DNA of 64,000 bases, taken from Ciona intestinalis (lineage: Eukaryota; Chordata; Ascidiacea; Phlebobranchia; Cionidae). Both the position numbers and the translations under genes were made by a program. The DNA lies in assembly GCF_000224145.3 (NCBI RefSeq), contig NC_020171.2:569391-633390 (forward strand), given 5' to 3'. Below, piece after piece: positions 9,166 to 17,770 of this stretch. The notes beneath the pieces are model-generated. The model was not told the origin of the DNA. It searched no databases and saw only the letters and a list, made by a program, of their open reading frames with translations. The number at the start of each line of letters is the position of its first letter. The stretch's first letter is position 1.

Positions 9166-12146
9166 TATACATATTTTTAAGTTTTAAACTACCTTCAACA
9201 CAGCAACACCACTCGCAAGTTTTGCAACTCTTTCATTCAGTTTTTCCCTCTCATAATCGCTACTGGTTTCATCAATTTGTTCGTGGATTTGCGCGACTCT
9301 CTTTTCTACGTCTTCTTGCTTACCTTTACCTCGTAGAAGGAGACAATCGTCTTTCGTGATCGTGATTTCTTCAACCTGAAGAGATTAGTGTTATGGCTTG
9401 ACAGTTAGCATGAGGTGTATGAATACACCATGTGTGTCTTGTGTATAAGAAAACACCCATTTCATGACTTGACAGTGAGCATAAGGTGTATGAATACACC
9501 ATGTGTGTCTTGTGTATAAGAAAACACCCATTTCATGACTTGACAGTGAGCAAAGGGTGTATGAATACACCATGTGTGCCTGGCGTATAAAAAAGATACC
9601 AATGTTTCACATCCCGACAGTGAGCATGAGGCGTGTAAATACACCATGCATTTCTAAAAAATCAAAAATATTCATAATATAACTTGACAGTGAGCATTCA
9701 TGTTATAAGCATAATAAATACATGGATGATGCATCTGGCTGATGTAAAAAACCTGTTATAGCTCGACAGTGGCCATAAAACAAGACTCACCTCCCCAAGG
9801 TCATGGGCTTGTACATCTTCAAGTTTAAGTTCCAAAGCATCTTCACCAAACACAAGACCACCAGTTGCAATAGCCATGTCTTTCAATGTGTTTTTTCTAT
9901 TGTCACCAAAACCTGAAAACGGGAATAAATACATAAGTGAAGTTTTAACCCACACTAAATTAATAAAATATATACAGGAGTAAATTAAATCCAATCATAA
10001 AGTTATATCGGCTGCTAAATAAAGTAACTTTTATATAGTACTGTGGGGTAAGCTGGGACACCTTTAGCACATTATATTGAAATGTCCTGATTGATTTAAA
10101 GAAAATAACAATTGTCTATGGGAGTCGTGAGGATACGGTTTTATAATTCTTTGAATGTTCTTTGTTTACTACTAAATGGGACAAGAAAATAAAGAAAAGC
10201 TGTCCCATCTTTCCCCACCCTACTATATATAACTAACATAATAGTCTTAAATAAAGTCCTCCTAACAAGTTCAATTTAAATTCTTACCTGGTGCTTTCAC
10301 TGCAGCAATTTGAAGACCAACTTTCAGTCTGTTGATGACCAGAGTGCTCAATGCCTCACCATCAACGTCCTCAGCGATAATCACGAGTGGTTTACGCTGG
10401 GAGTTGGCAAGCTCAAGGGCTGGGACAATTGACTGGAGAATAAAACAATGTTAAGATTTCAATTCCATCTGCGTGAGGTCGAAGGCAAGATTGGGCCATC
10501 TGCTCGGCAACCAGAACCAGAGTGAATGGATGTAAGGTTACATGAACCGTTTAACTGTATGAGCACCAGATTAAGGTAAGATTCGCGGAAATTTATTAGT
10601 TATAAATGAATGCATATACCCTATTTATCCTCAACTAGCAGGGCAAAGTGTTAAACTTTGTATTTTGAAGATTATTGGGAATTTGGAAAGTTTTGCCATT
10701 TAAAATACAAAACGTTTAACATGCCAGACGACTTGCATTTTAAGCCAGGCTTAACCAGTACCTCTTAAAACTACCACAGTAATTTGCCTCTTGTTAAATA
10801 CACAAATAGAAAGGTTGAATTTGCCAAACACAGAACTGTATTAACAGAAAATATATTCCAAACAGAGATTAACAGTAAAAACCAAACAAATCACCTGTAT
10901 TGAACTAATCTTCTTTTCCGAAAGCAGAACATAAGCGTTTTGAAATTCAACCTTTTGGCCTTTGGACGAGTTAATAAAGTATGGAGAAATGTAACCACGA
11001 TCAAATTTCATTCCTTCAATAACTTCCAGCTCGTCGTGAAGTGTCTTGCCATCTTTTACAGTTATAACTCCATTTCGCCCAACCCTTTCCATAGCATTAG
11101 AAATTAGGTCGCCAATTTCTTTATCCCCATTTGCGGAGATTGTAGCAACTTGCGCAATCTCTTCAGGAGTTGTAACTTGCTTTGACATCTTCTTTAACTC
11201 CTCGATGACAACGTCAACGGCCTTTTGGATGCCGCGGCGCATTTCGATTGGGTTTGTGCCTCTGCTGATTTTTTCTGCTCCTTCTCTAGCAATAGCTCTG
11301 GCAAGAACAGTAGCAGTAGTTGTACCATCGCCTGCTTCTTCATTTGTGCTATTAGCTACATCTTGTACAAGCTTGGCGCCAATGTTTTTGAATTTGTCTT
11401 TGAATTCGATGCCTTTTGCGACGGTAACACCATCTTTTGTGACCTTGGGTGACCCCCAAGATTGCTCCAACACTACATTTCTACCTTTGGGTCCCATAGT
11501 GACAGCGACTGCATCAGCTAACTGATTCACGCCTGTAGAAATATAAACTTCCAAAGTAAAAACAAGCTTAACCCAAAGAATTGCAGTTCCATTCGAAATC
11601 TTGCACAGTTTAAACTTTATTTTACACTTGAGTGTGTTCAAATCAGGGGAAAAATATAAAATATGTATATTTTCAAGCCATGTTAAGAAATCATACTTAT
11701 TCTAAATTATATTTGGTACACTGTTAGCAGATACATGCGAAAAACATTAATACACTTTAACCCAAAACTGGGTGCTAGTGATGAGTCTCCCCTCCCCACC
11801 TTATTTGCTAACCCCTATAACCACTAACCTTTATAACCACTAACCCCCTAACCATCAACACCTAACCCCTAACCCCCCCTAGGTTAGGGGTTAGCAAATA
11901 AGGTGTGGGGGGGAGATTCTTCACTAACACCCAAAACTGTTCTACTTCGTAATTAATTTGTTAAACCAGGAGCACAATATATATCGATTCGTTCAACAGA
12001 ATACGTATCATATGAAAAGTAAAATTACCCGCAATCATTTCTTCTCTTGCCATGGAGCCAAACTTTAGTTCTTTTGCATAACCCCTGGATATTATTCTGC
12101 CAGCAGGAACTGCAGATTTGCTCACAAGTTTTGCAAATCGGTGCAT
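7594..12146 (-). CDS. HSPD1: Mitochondrial chaperonin Hsp60
   Basis: Exons in transcript order: 12146-12029, 11532-10895, 10432-10288, 9912-9791, 9375-9193, 9002-8842, 8451-8333, 7826-7594; 572 aa, one residue from human. Group I chaperonin that folds imported proteins in the mitochondrial matrix with Hsp10 and ATP. Residues 1 to about 23 form a basic, Ser/Ala-rich import sequence ending [10 protein letters not shown], like the human cleavage region. Visible family motifs are [26 protein letters not shown], the apical-domain [33 protein letters not shown], and the C-terminal Gly-Gly-Met tail ending GGMGGMM. The last exon's acceptor (7827-7828) lacks a strong pyrimidine tract; it was chosen because it keeps phase and gives the family's exact length. 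The Hsp10 gene, head-to-head with HSPD1 in vertebrates, is not next to it here: the upstream neighbour is RPL13A on the same strand. Confidence 0.98.
8114..8287. repeat. Tandem duplication, period 87 bp, in the last HSPD1 intron
   Basis: Two nearly identical copies begin 'tcactttttaccgtttctg' at 8114 and 8201. Near identity suggests a recent duplication. No C/D or H/ACA box set was found in it. Confidence 0.85.
8560..8835. repeat. Three imperfect tandem copies of a 'ggcctaaatctcagg' unit in an HSPD1 intron
   Basis: A unit of about 90-100 bp recurs three times, each with 'ctaatctcagggccattg' or 'ctaaatctcagg[gc]ccattg' followed by 'tgtaaaatata' and 'cagagtaat'. The same core words occur singly elsewhere (14110, 15680, 42380, 42840, 47900), so this is a local amplification of a dispersed repeat. 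Confidence 0.75.
9139..9172. repeat. (AT)n microsatellite
   Basis: An almost pure AT dinucleotide run inside the intron between HSPD1 exons 5 and 6. Confidence 0.9.
9395..9775 (-). repeat. Short array of the 71-bp satellite in an HSPD1 intron
   Basis: Four to five units of about 71 bp read on the minus strand as 'ttcatacaccttatgctc' followed by 'actgtcaag' and 'ttatacac'. The first two units are near identical; those at 9600-9775 are degenerate. It is the same family as the long array at 50426-51380, in opposite orientation. Confidence 0.85.
10035..10231 (+). mobile_element. MITE-like element (TATAGTAGGGTGGGG family), near complete
   Basis: Ends 'tatagtactgtggggtaag' and 'cccaccctactatata' are inverted. 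The interior holds the family words 'gggagtcgtgaggatacgg' and 'tttgtttactac'. It lies in the intron between HSPD1 exons 3 and 4. It has no coding capacity, so movement would depend on a transposase from elsewhere. Confidence 0.8.
11775..11930. repeat. Long imperfect hairpin with telomere-like interior in HSPD1 intron 1
   Basis: The left arm (from 11775) contains 'ccaccttatttgctaaccc' and the right arm (to about 11925) contains 'gggttagcaaataaggtg'. The loop between them has several CTAACCC-like words. The arms pair over about 40 bp, consistent with a fold-back element. Confidence 0.8.
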
Positions 12147-12377
12147 CGTGCGAAGTTTTGTGGATAGTTATACAAAAGATAGATTCAAATTCAAAACGCA
12201 CTGCTCTGCTACTGTGCTCTAAAATAGCGGGAAAAAAAGTTATAAAGGGCTATATATAATTAAATACTTTAGACTGGCAAGCTGTGTATATAAATAAGAC
12301 TTTAATTTTAGCATACAATACCTAAGATTTCTCAAGCACGCGACACGCAACCTGTTTCATCGGCAATGTAAAATAAA

Positions 12378-12417
12378 ACACGTGAGGGTAAAATCAAAAA
12401 CCACGTGTGTTCTAGAA
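12378..12417. promoter_or_regulatory. Candidate HSPD1 upstream control: two CACGTG E-boxes and a heat-shock element core
   Basis: CACGTG palindromes occur at 12379-12384 and 12402-12407, followed at once by TTCTAGAA at 12410-12417, the two-unit core of a heat-shock element. They lie 230-270 bp upstream of the HSPD1 ATG. A TATA-like stretch is at 12251-12258. Hsp60 genes are commonly induced by HSF; function here is inferred from position. Confidence 0.45.
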
Positions 12418-12899
12418 AAAGTACACACCAGTGTTACACAACTATTTTCGATTTTTTCCTTTACACGTAAATTATAAAGTGTTTAAACCAAAATTTCAGC
12501 GTGAATCATATTAAAAACACTATAATGTTATTTAATGCTCTTATAAAATGCAATATTAATCATGAACAATGAATTTAACTCTTTTTGAAATGTACTTTGT
12601 AAAGACATGGGAATCACTAGCATCGGCAGAAATTTCTAGAGATGTCATCATGCATTTCAGGTGAAATGGATTTTGTAATCTTGTTACAGCGCTTGACTGA
12701 AATACTGCTCTCATATCAACGATTATGGCATAATAATATACTTTTTACATTAGATTAACAATGTTTTTTTATCCACCAACTAATTCACTTCTTTTATTTC
12801 ATAAATTCTAACACCCTGTGCCCTACACAGACAGCTAAAATTCTATACAGCTTCATAATTTATACAACATTTATATTTAAGGATCATGTGTACTTGGTG

Positions 12900-13200
12900 C
12901 ATTAGAAGTCACACATGGTATAGCTCGGCACAGAGCATACGGTGTATTTAAACCTCACTTGTAACTGTTATATAATGAGGCTTCATACTATACCTAAAAA
13001 GCGAGCATGAGTTATAGGAATACAACTTTTCTGTCTAGCACGTCGTAAGACACACCCATAAAATAACTCGCCAGTGGACACGAGGTGAACGGAAACAGTG
13101 TATTTGTCTGGTATATAAAGACAGCTATAAAATAACTTTGACAGCGAGCATGGGGTGTGCAAAACAACATGTATGCTCTGAGATTCTAACAACTCAACGC
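12900..13200 (-). repeat. Degenerate 71-bp satellite units
   Basis: Three to four diverged units carry 'agcgagcatg', 'ggtgt' and 'tataaagacagctataa' at roughly 70-bp spacing, recognisable by comparison with 9395-9600. Confidence 0.6.
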
Positions 13201-13362
13201 AGAAGTTACACACCAAGTTGGCTACTAGTCTTGTCACTGAACACAAAAGGTGTAGCGGCTACGCTTCTTTTAATTAAATGCAATTATGCATTTAACAGTC
13301 TTTCAACAGAATAACAAGTCTACCAGAGACAAAAAGACACTCCATATTTTGTTGGTTGTTAT

Positions 13363-13368
13363 TTTATT
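13363..13368 (-). terminator. Polyadenylation signal of RPL13A
   Basis: TTTATT on + (AATAAA on -) lies only 9 nt past the RPL13A stop codon. A very short 3' UTR is usual for ribosomal protein mRNAs. Confidence 0.75.
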
Positions 13369-13376
13369 GAAACAAA

Positions 13377-16300
13377 TCATACAGCATAGCAACCCATATC
13401 CTGTATTTGTTTGTCCAAATCAGCAATCTGGTCTTGAACGTTAGCGATTGCTTCTTTACGGATTTTCTGAAAAAAGAAAGAATCAACTTTACATGGTAAT
13501 TCATTCCAAATGCACAAAGTACATAAAAACTTATTTAACTTTCTTAACAATTTACAAAGATTTTAATAAATCCTATATTTTTAAATTTTACTCTTGTATA
13601 TGTTTAAATCAATTTATTTTTCGGTATAATGACATCATTTTGAGTGTATATAATTAATTTTCCTTAGTTATCATGGTCAAAATTTAAATAAATTATGGCC
13701 ATGTTATATTAAATTAACAACAAATTTAGTTCCCACAGAACTGTAGTAGCTCTGTAGGAACTAAATTTGTTACATATTAGTAACAAATTTAGTTCCTACA
13801 GACAAAATTAGTAACAAATTTAGTTCTTACAGAAACTGTAGTAGCTCTTTAGGAACTAAATTTGTTACAGAACTATTTTTTTCATACCAAGTTGGATTGC
13901 TTTTTATCCCAGTATAGCTTGGACTTTGCCTTTCTTTTCTCTTCTAGCGCTTGAATGACGTCGTTGTATTTCCAGCCAACTTCACTTGAGAGTCGAGACA
14001 AGAGAGCAAACTTTCTCTTTGGCTTGAGCTTGACAACTTTCATGCATGATGGAACAACCATTCGCTTTTTCTGTAAAAACAAAAACAGTTTAACATTTAA
14101 CTGGTTGATGGGCCAAGTCTGCCCTAAATCTCAAGTCAAGGCCAGGGCATCACTCTCAAATAATAGAAACTGGTTGATGCAAACTTTAATAAAACAAACA
14201 ATAAAAGCAGCAGCAAGACCAGAGCCATGAACTCTAGGTGCCAATTTTTAATTTTTAAATAAAGATTCCATTTTCCACCAAAGTTTTATCTTAAGATAGG
14301 TTTTAGTCCTTGAGAAAATTTAGTTGCCTCAGATGGTAGTGCATGTTGTTATCTCAAAATTTCTTGAAAGAAATTCGAAAATTTGGGTATGTGTCATCAT
14401 CATTGGCCAACTATTTCTCAAGTTTTAAAGTTAAAAAAATGACATTGCAGATTAGACTAGCATAATTTCAAGTCGGTAAAATTTAAGACAGAGTTGGTCC
14501 ATTATCCTTTCAGGGTTTTGTGGCAGGGGGCAAAGTACGACCTAAATTTTGGACTTTTACACCAGGGCAGCCACATTGTGTAACCTGAACCACTTGAAAT
14601 AGAAACATAATTTTGTACACAATAGTTCTATACTAGTAATTATGTTCATATATGTATCAACAGTTACATGATATTGGGACATTAGTTACCTTATCATAAG
14701 GTGGAGGCACCCCTTCAAATACCTTCAACCTATCAAGAGCTTCTGCACCTCTTTTGAGTTTATGAGGTAACATACCACGTACAGTTCTCCATAGGATCTT
14801 GGAAGGAGCTCTAAAAATAAAGGTCTACAGTATAACAATAGTTCTCAAATATTTTCCGGTTCACACATTCGGAAAAATTTATTAACAACGTTAATTTCTA
14901 AAAGTTGTATTTATTAATGCAAGAAAATGGTAATAAAGTGGTGGGCGAATTACTTATTTGTTTGTTTTTATTTAAAACATTGCGTCTCAGATGGTAGTGC
15001 ATGGTTGGTCACATGACCTCCGAGGAGAATTCGATTGGTTTGTGGTTAAACACATCATCACTGACACAAATGTTTTAATTTTTTAAATATTTTAAGGTGA
15101 AGACAAATATGAGTTACCAAGTTTATGAAACAGTGGTGATATCACATGCTTTAACATCACAGTTTTACACCATATAATAGCTGCTGTTAGGTGCCTATAC
15201 AAAGCAGCAGAGCCAAATTATACTGCATTCAACACATTAATCAACGAGTTTAACTATTTAACAACTATCAGTGTTGTGTTTTGTCACTACAGAATTTATT
15301 GAAAATTCAAAAACATGACGCCCGTTTACTTATGATTAGTGTATTAGCTAACCTGAAATGGAAGGGACCTCTCTTTGGGTTGGTTCTTATCCTCTTGCGA
15401 AGAAAGTCAAGATACTTGAGCTTGTTACGGTAGAAGTTACCAGATATAAGAATGCTCTCACATCGCACAACAACTATTTTCTGGCCTGAAAGATTTGAAT
15501 TTGGTTTAATGTATTTGTAGTATTTATTTGACTGATTTATTTTAATACGTAAAGGCCATTTCTGGTCTAAACTTTGGGTGGAGTTTATTGCTGTACAATC
15601 TTACCAGCATATAGAACTGGGTGAAGTTACAGGCTTTATTATCTAGTGAGGTTAATTCATTATTAGTATGGGTTTTTGGGTAATTGGCCTACTCTGGCAA
15701 AAATTTTAATTTCATTGCGTGCGTTGCCACAGGACCTCACCCAAACAGAAAAGGGGGAATGGGATAACTCTGGCGTAAATTCAATGACCCACAACATATG
15801 TTTTACCAAAGACCACACCCACATAAACTTGGGGGAATGGCTAAATTTGGTCTAATCTTCAGGTTCCATGGCATGCCTTGCTAGAGAACCTTACCAATAC
15901 AGAATAGAATTATAGTTTGTGCCTCAGATGGTAGTGCATGTTGTTATCTCAGAATTTCTTAAAAGAAATTCGAAAATTTGGGTATATATTCATCATCATT
16001 GGCCACTATAATTTCTTAGCGCAATATGTTAGACATACCACATTGAAAATTCGCTTAGAATTTCTCCAAGTTTTTTTTTTTCTGGTTAGTTTATGATACA
16101 TTGGTAAACTTTTTACTACTACCAACCATTAACTCTTACCATTTAATAAATTCTTAGCGATCAATGCTGCCAGACGACCCAAGAGGTGGTCCTTGGCGTC
16201 TATTATCCGCACCTGGGAATACAGGTAACATAATCAAGGATATGCATATATATAATGGGGTCACTTTGGAAATACAAAACCAATTTTCCAAGCAGAAAAT

Positions 16301-16793
16301 AGCAAAAAATAAGAAACCAAAATTAGCTATATGTTAAGTAGTTAGTGTAATTTGTATGACTGGAGTCAATTGATTTTAACATGTATTAATATAGTAAGAA
16401 ATAGGAGTGTCTATTTTTTACGAATATATTTGAAGATTTGTAACTTTGGCCAGCTACAATTCGTTTCATAAATAATTATTTCTAATTGTTCCTGCCTCAG
16501 GTATTATATTTGAAATCAGTGCGTGAAGCATCAATCAATGTAGGAAAGCATCATCGGCAAGAACAATAATAAAAAAACAGTCCAAAAAGTACATGAAAAA
16601 TCGGACTAAATTTAGAAAAACTTCGACACACGAAAAGTCCTTTTACGGCAGTAAATTAACTTATACGGGCTTAAATATAAGCTTGTGTTGATACTGCATC
16701 GTTTAACCCTTACTAACAGCAATAAATTTGTTTAAATAATCGTAAATTAGTAAAAACAAACCAAGAAATTACCTTCACGAAGCCGTCGGCCAT
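13377..16793 (-). CDS. RPL13A: 60S ribosomal protein L13a (uL13)
   Basis: Exons in transcript order: 16793-16773, 16212-16140, 15485-15353, 14810-14690, 14070-13888, 13466-13377; 206 aa against 203 in human. Large-subunit protein of the uL13 family. Diagnostic stretches are [68 protein letters not shown] and EVGWKYNDV. All phases join. The first coding exon is only seven codons (MADGFVK). A TTCTTTTTTCAG tract ends 4 nt before the ATG, so the mRNA either starts in a TOP-like pyrimidine run or receives a spliced leader there. Introns 1 to 4 each hold a box C/D snoRNA candidate, matching the gene's host role in vertebrates. Confidence 0.98.
13725..13872. repeat. Nested inverted repeats in the last RPL13A intron
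   Basis: 'aacaaatttagttc' and its complement 'gaactaaatttgtta' alternate five times, with 'tgtagtagctct' between some pairs. The RNA could fold into two neighbouring or one large hairpin. It resembles a duplicated palindromic MITE; no coding potential. Confidence 0.8.
14322..14412 (-). ncRNA. SNORD33: Box C/D snoRNA, U33/U32 type (RPL13A intron 4)
   Basis: On the minus strand the ends AGTTG(G)CC and GGCAACT form a terminal stem enclosing box C ATGATGA and box D CTGA. Just upstream of box D is ATGCACTACCAT, the guide seen in vertebrate U33 from the same host gene. It can pair with the conserved 18S word TGGTGGTGCAT with one G-U pair. Whether this copy is the orthologue of U33 or U32 is uncertain. 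Confidence 0.85.
14981..15068 (-). ncRNA. SNORD32A: Box C/D snoRNA, U32-like (RPL13A intron 3)
   Basis: Minus strand: 'gtcaGTGATGA' gives box C and 'atCTGAgac' gives box D, with GTC/GAC closing the stem. The guide before box D is again ATGCACTACCAT. The 5' end 'gtcagtgatga' and 3' 'ctgagac' resemble human U32A more than the other two copies do. The interior differs from the copies at 14322 and 15919. Confidence 0.8.
15919..16006 (-). ncRNA. SNORD33: Box C/D snoRNA, U33/U32 type, third copy (RPL13A intron 2)
   Basis: Nearly identical to the copy at 14322-14412 over its whole length. Box C ATGATGA and box D CTGA are closed by a GTGCC/GG(C)CAC stem, and the guide is ATGCACTACCAT. Different stem sequences on near-identical cores suggest duplication between introns followed by local stem change. 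Confidence 0.83.
16485..16567 (-). ncRNA. SNORD34: Probable box C/D snoRNA, U34-like (RPL13A intron 1)
   Basis: The ends ATTGTTCTTGCC and GGCAGGAACAAT form a 12-bp stem with one mismatch. Inside are a slightly imperfect box C (ATGATGC), an internal CTGA as a D' candidate and a terminal CTGA box D. The word CCTACATTG near the 5' end also occurs in vertebrate U34, hosted by the same gene. The weak box C lowers confidence. Confidence 0.6.
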
Positions 16794-17770
16794 TTCGCTG
16801 AAAAAAGAACGAGACCACGCATAGTCAAAATGACGTCATATTGCCATAAAATTACAACCAATCAGAACAGGAGGAAATTCGGCCGTGACGTAATAAATAG
16901 ATATTATTTGGGGACTGATGTAAAAGGGAGTAGACAGAAGAAAAGATTTTACTGCTGTTCACTTACATCATAGACTTTATAACAAACAATAGTCACGCTC
17001 GTTATTTGTCTTGTTTTATATACAAAGTTACATATGTGATAACGCGTAGGCGGGCACGAGGTGTATGAAACACAACACTCGTGTTATAACACCCCTGGCT
17101 GCACCGCCCATGCGAGGATAAATAAGTTACATTTCGCGTTCTTTGTTTAACCGATGTTACATGCAATTTTTTGCTTAAGTTTGTCTAATATAAACGTACA
17201 TACATCCCAATCAGAAGACATAAGGTTCGAAGATCGATTCTGCAATCATTGTGGTCGTGTTTCGTGGTTGTCTGCTATAACGGTAATTGCTTCAAACCAG
17301 TGGTCACTAAGGTGTATGAAACAAAACACCCTTGTTATATAAATTGCCGAGCGGGAGAAACAAATGACATACATTCTACACAACAACCGATACGCGTTTT
17401 AAAATAACTGGAATGTTTTATTGTCTAAAAGTCACGAAAGGCAGTATGTAAAAATTTGAAATAATACTGCATAAAATTGCAACGGTATAAAACAGTAATA
17501 TAAATAGCAGCCTTTGCTGGGAACTGTATGGTTTAACGCTTATACAGCGAGGAAAATATGAAGGGAGAAATTAGAAAAAGTAATTTTCTACGAAAAGGAA
17601 ATAAGTTAGGCGTTGTTTTTGTCTAAAAATGTAACTAAACTGCATAAAAATACTCGCAATACAGAGTTTGCTACACGTTTGGTAAATAAATATGTTGAAA
17701 ATGCAATAATACTGGTATAAAATGCTGTAAAAATATGCTGACTTCGGTAAAAGTAATAAGGCTAAAATAT
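16794..17770. other. Spacer between RPL13A and NOX4
   Basis: It contains the RPL13A promoter region, with CRE-like 'tgacgtcat' at 16829 and 'tgacgtaat' at 16885. SINE pieces lie at 17020-17140 and 17280-17345, followed by AT-rich DNA that includes the NOX4 3' UTR. A minus-strand AATAAA at 17422-17417 could end NOX4. No other gene is evident. Confidence 0.55.
17020..17140 (+). mobile_element. SINE 3'-body fragment
   Basis: 'acaaagttacatatgtgat', 'gggcacgaggtgtatgaaac' and 'gaggataaataagttacatt'. Confidence 0.85.

Larger units (their letters stand above)
12147..13362. other. Spacer upstream of HSPD1, downstream of RPL13A
   Basis: It contains the HSPD1 5' UTR and control sites (12147-12420), about 450 bp of AT-rich DNA without visible features, and degenerate 71-bp satellite units at 12900-13200 ('gagcatg[ag]ggtgt' words). 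No coding exon was found. Confidence 0.6.

Noticed and set aside
11046-11525. 159-codon open frame on + opposite HSPD1 exon 2
   Set aside because: It is the antisense shadow of a strongly conserved Hsp60 exon; its sequence resembles no family.
11820-11900. Internal telomere or chromosome end
   Set aside because: CTAACCC-like words are few and irregular, lie inside a hairpin in an intron, and genes continue on both sides.
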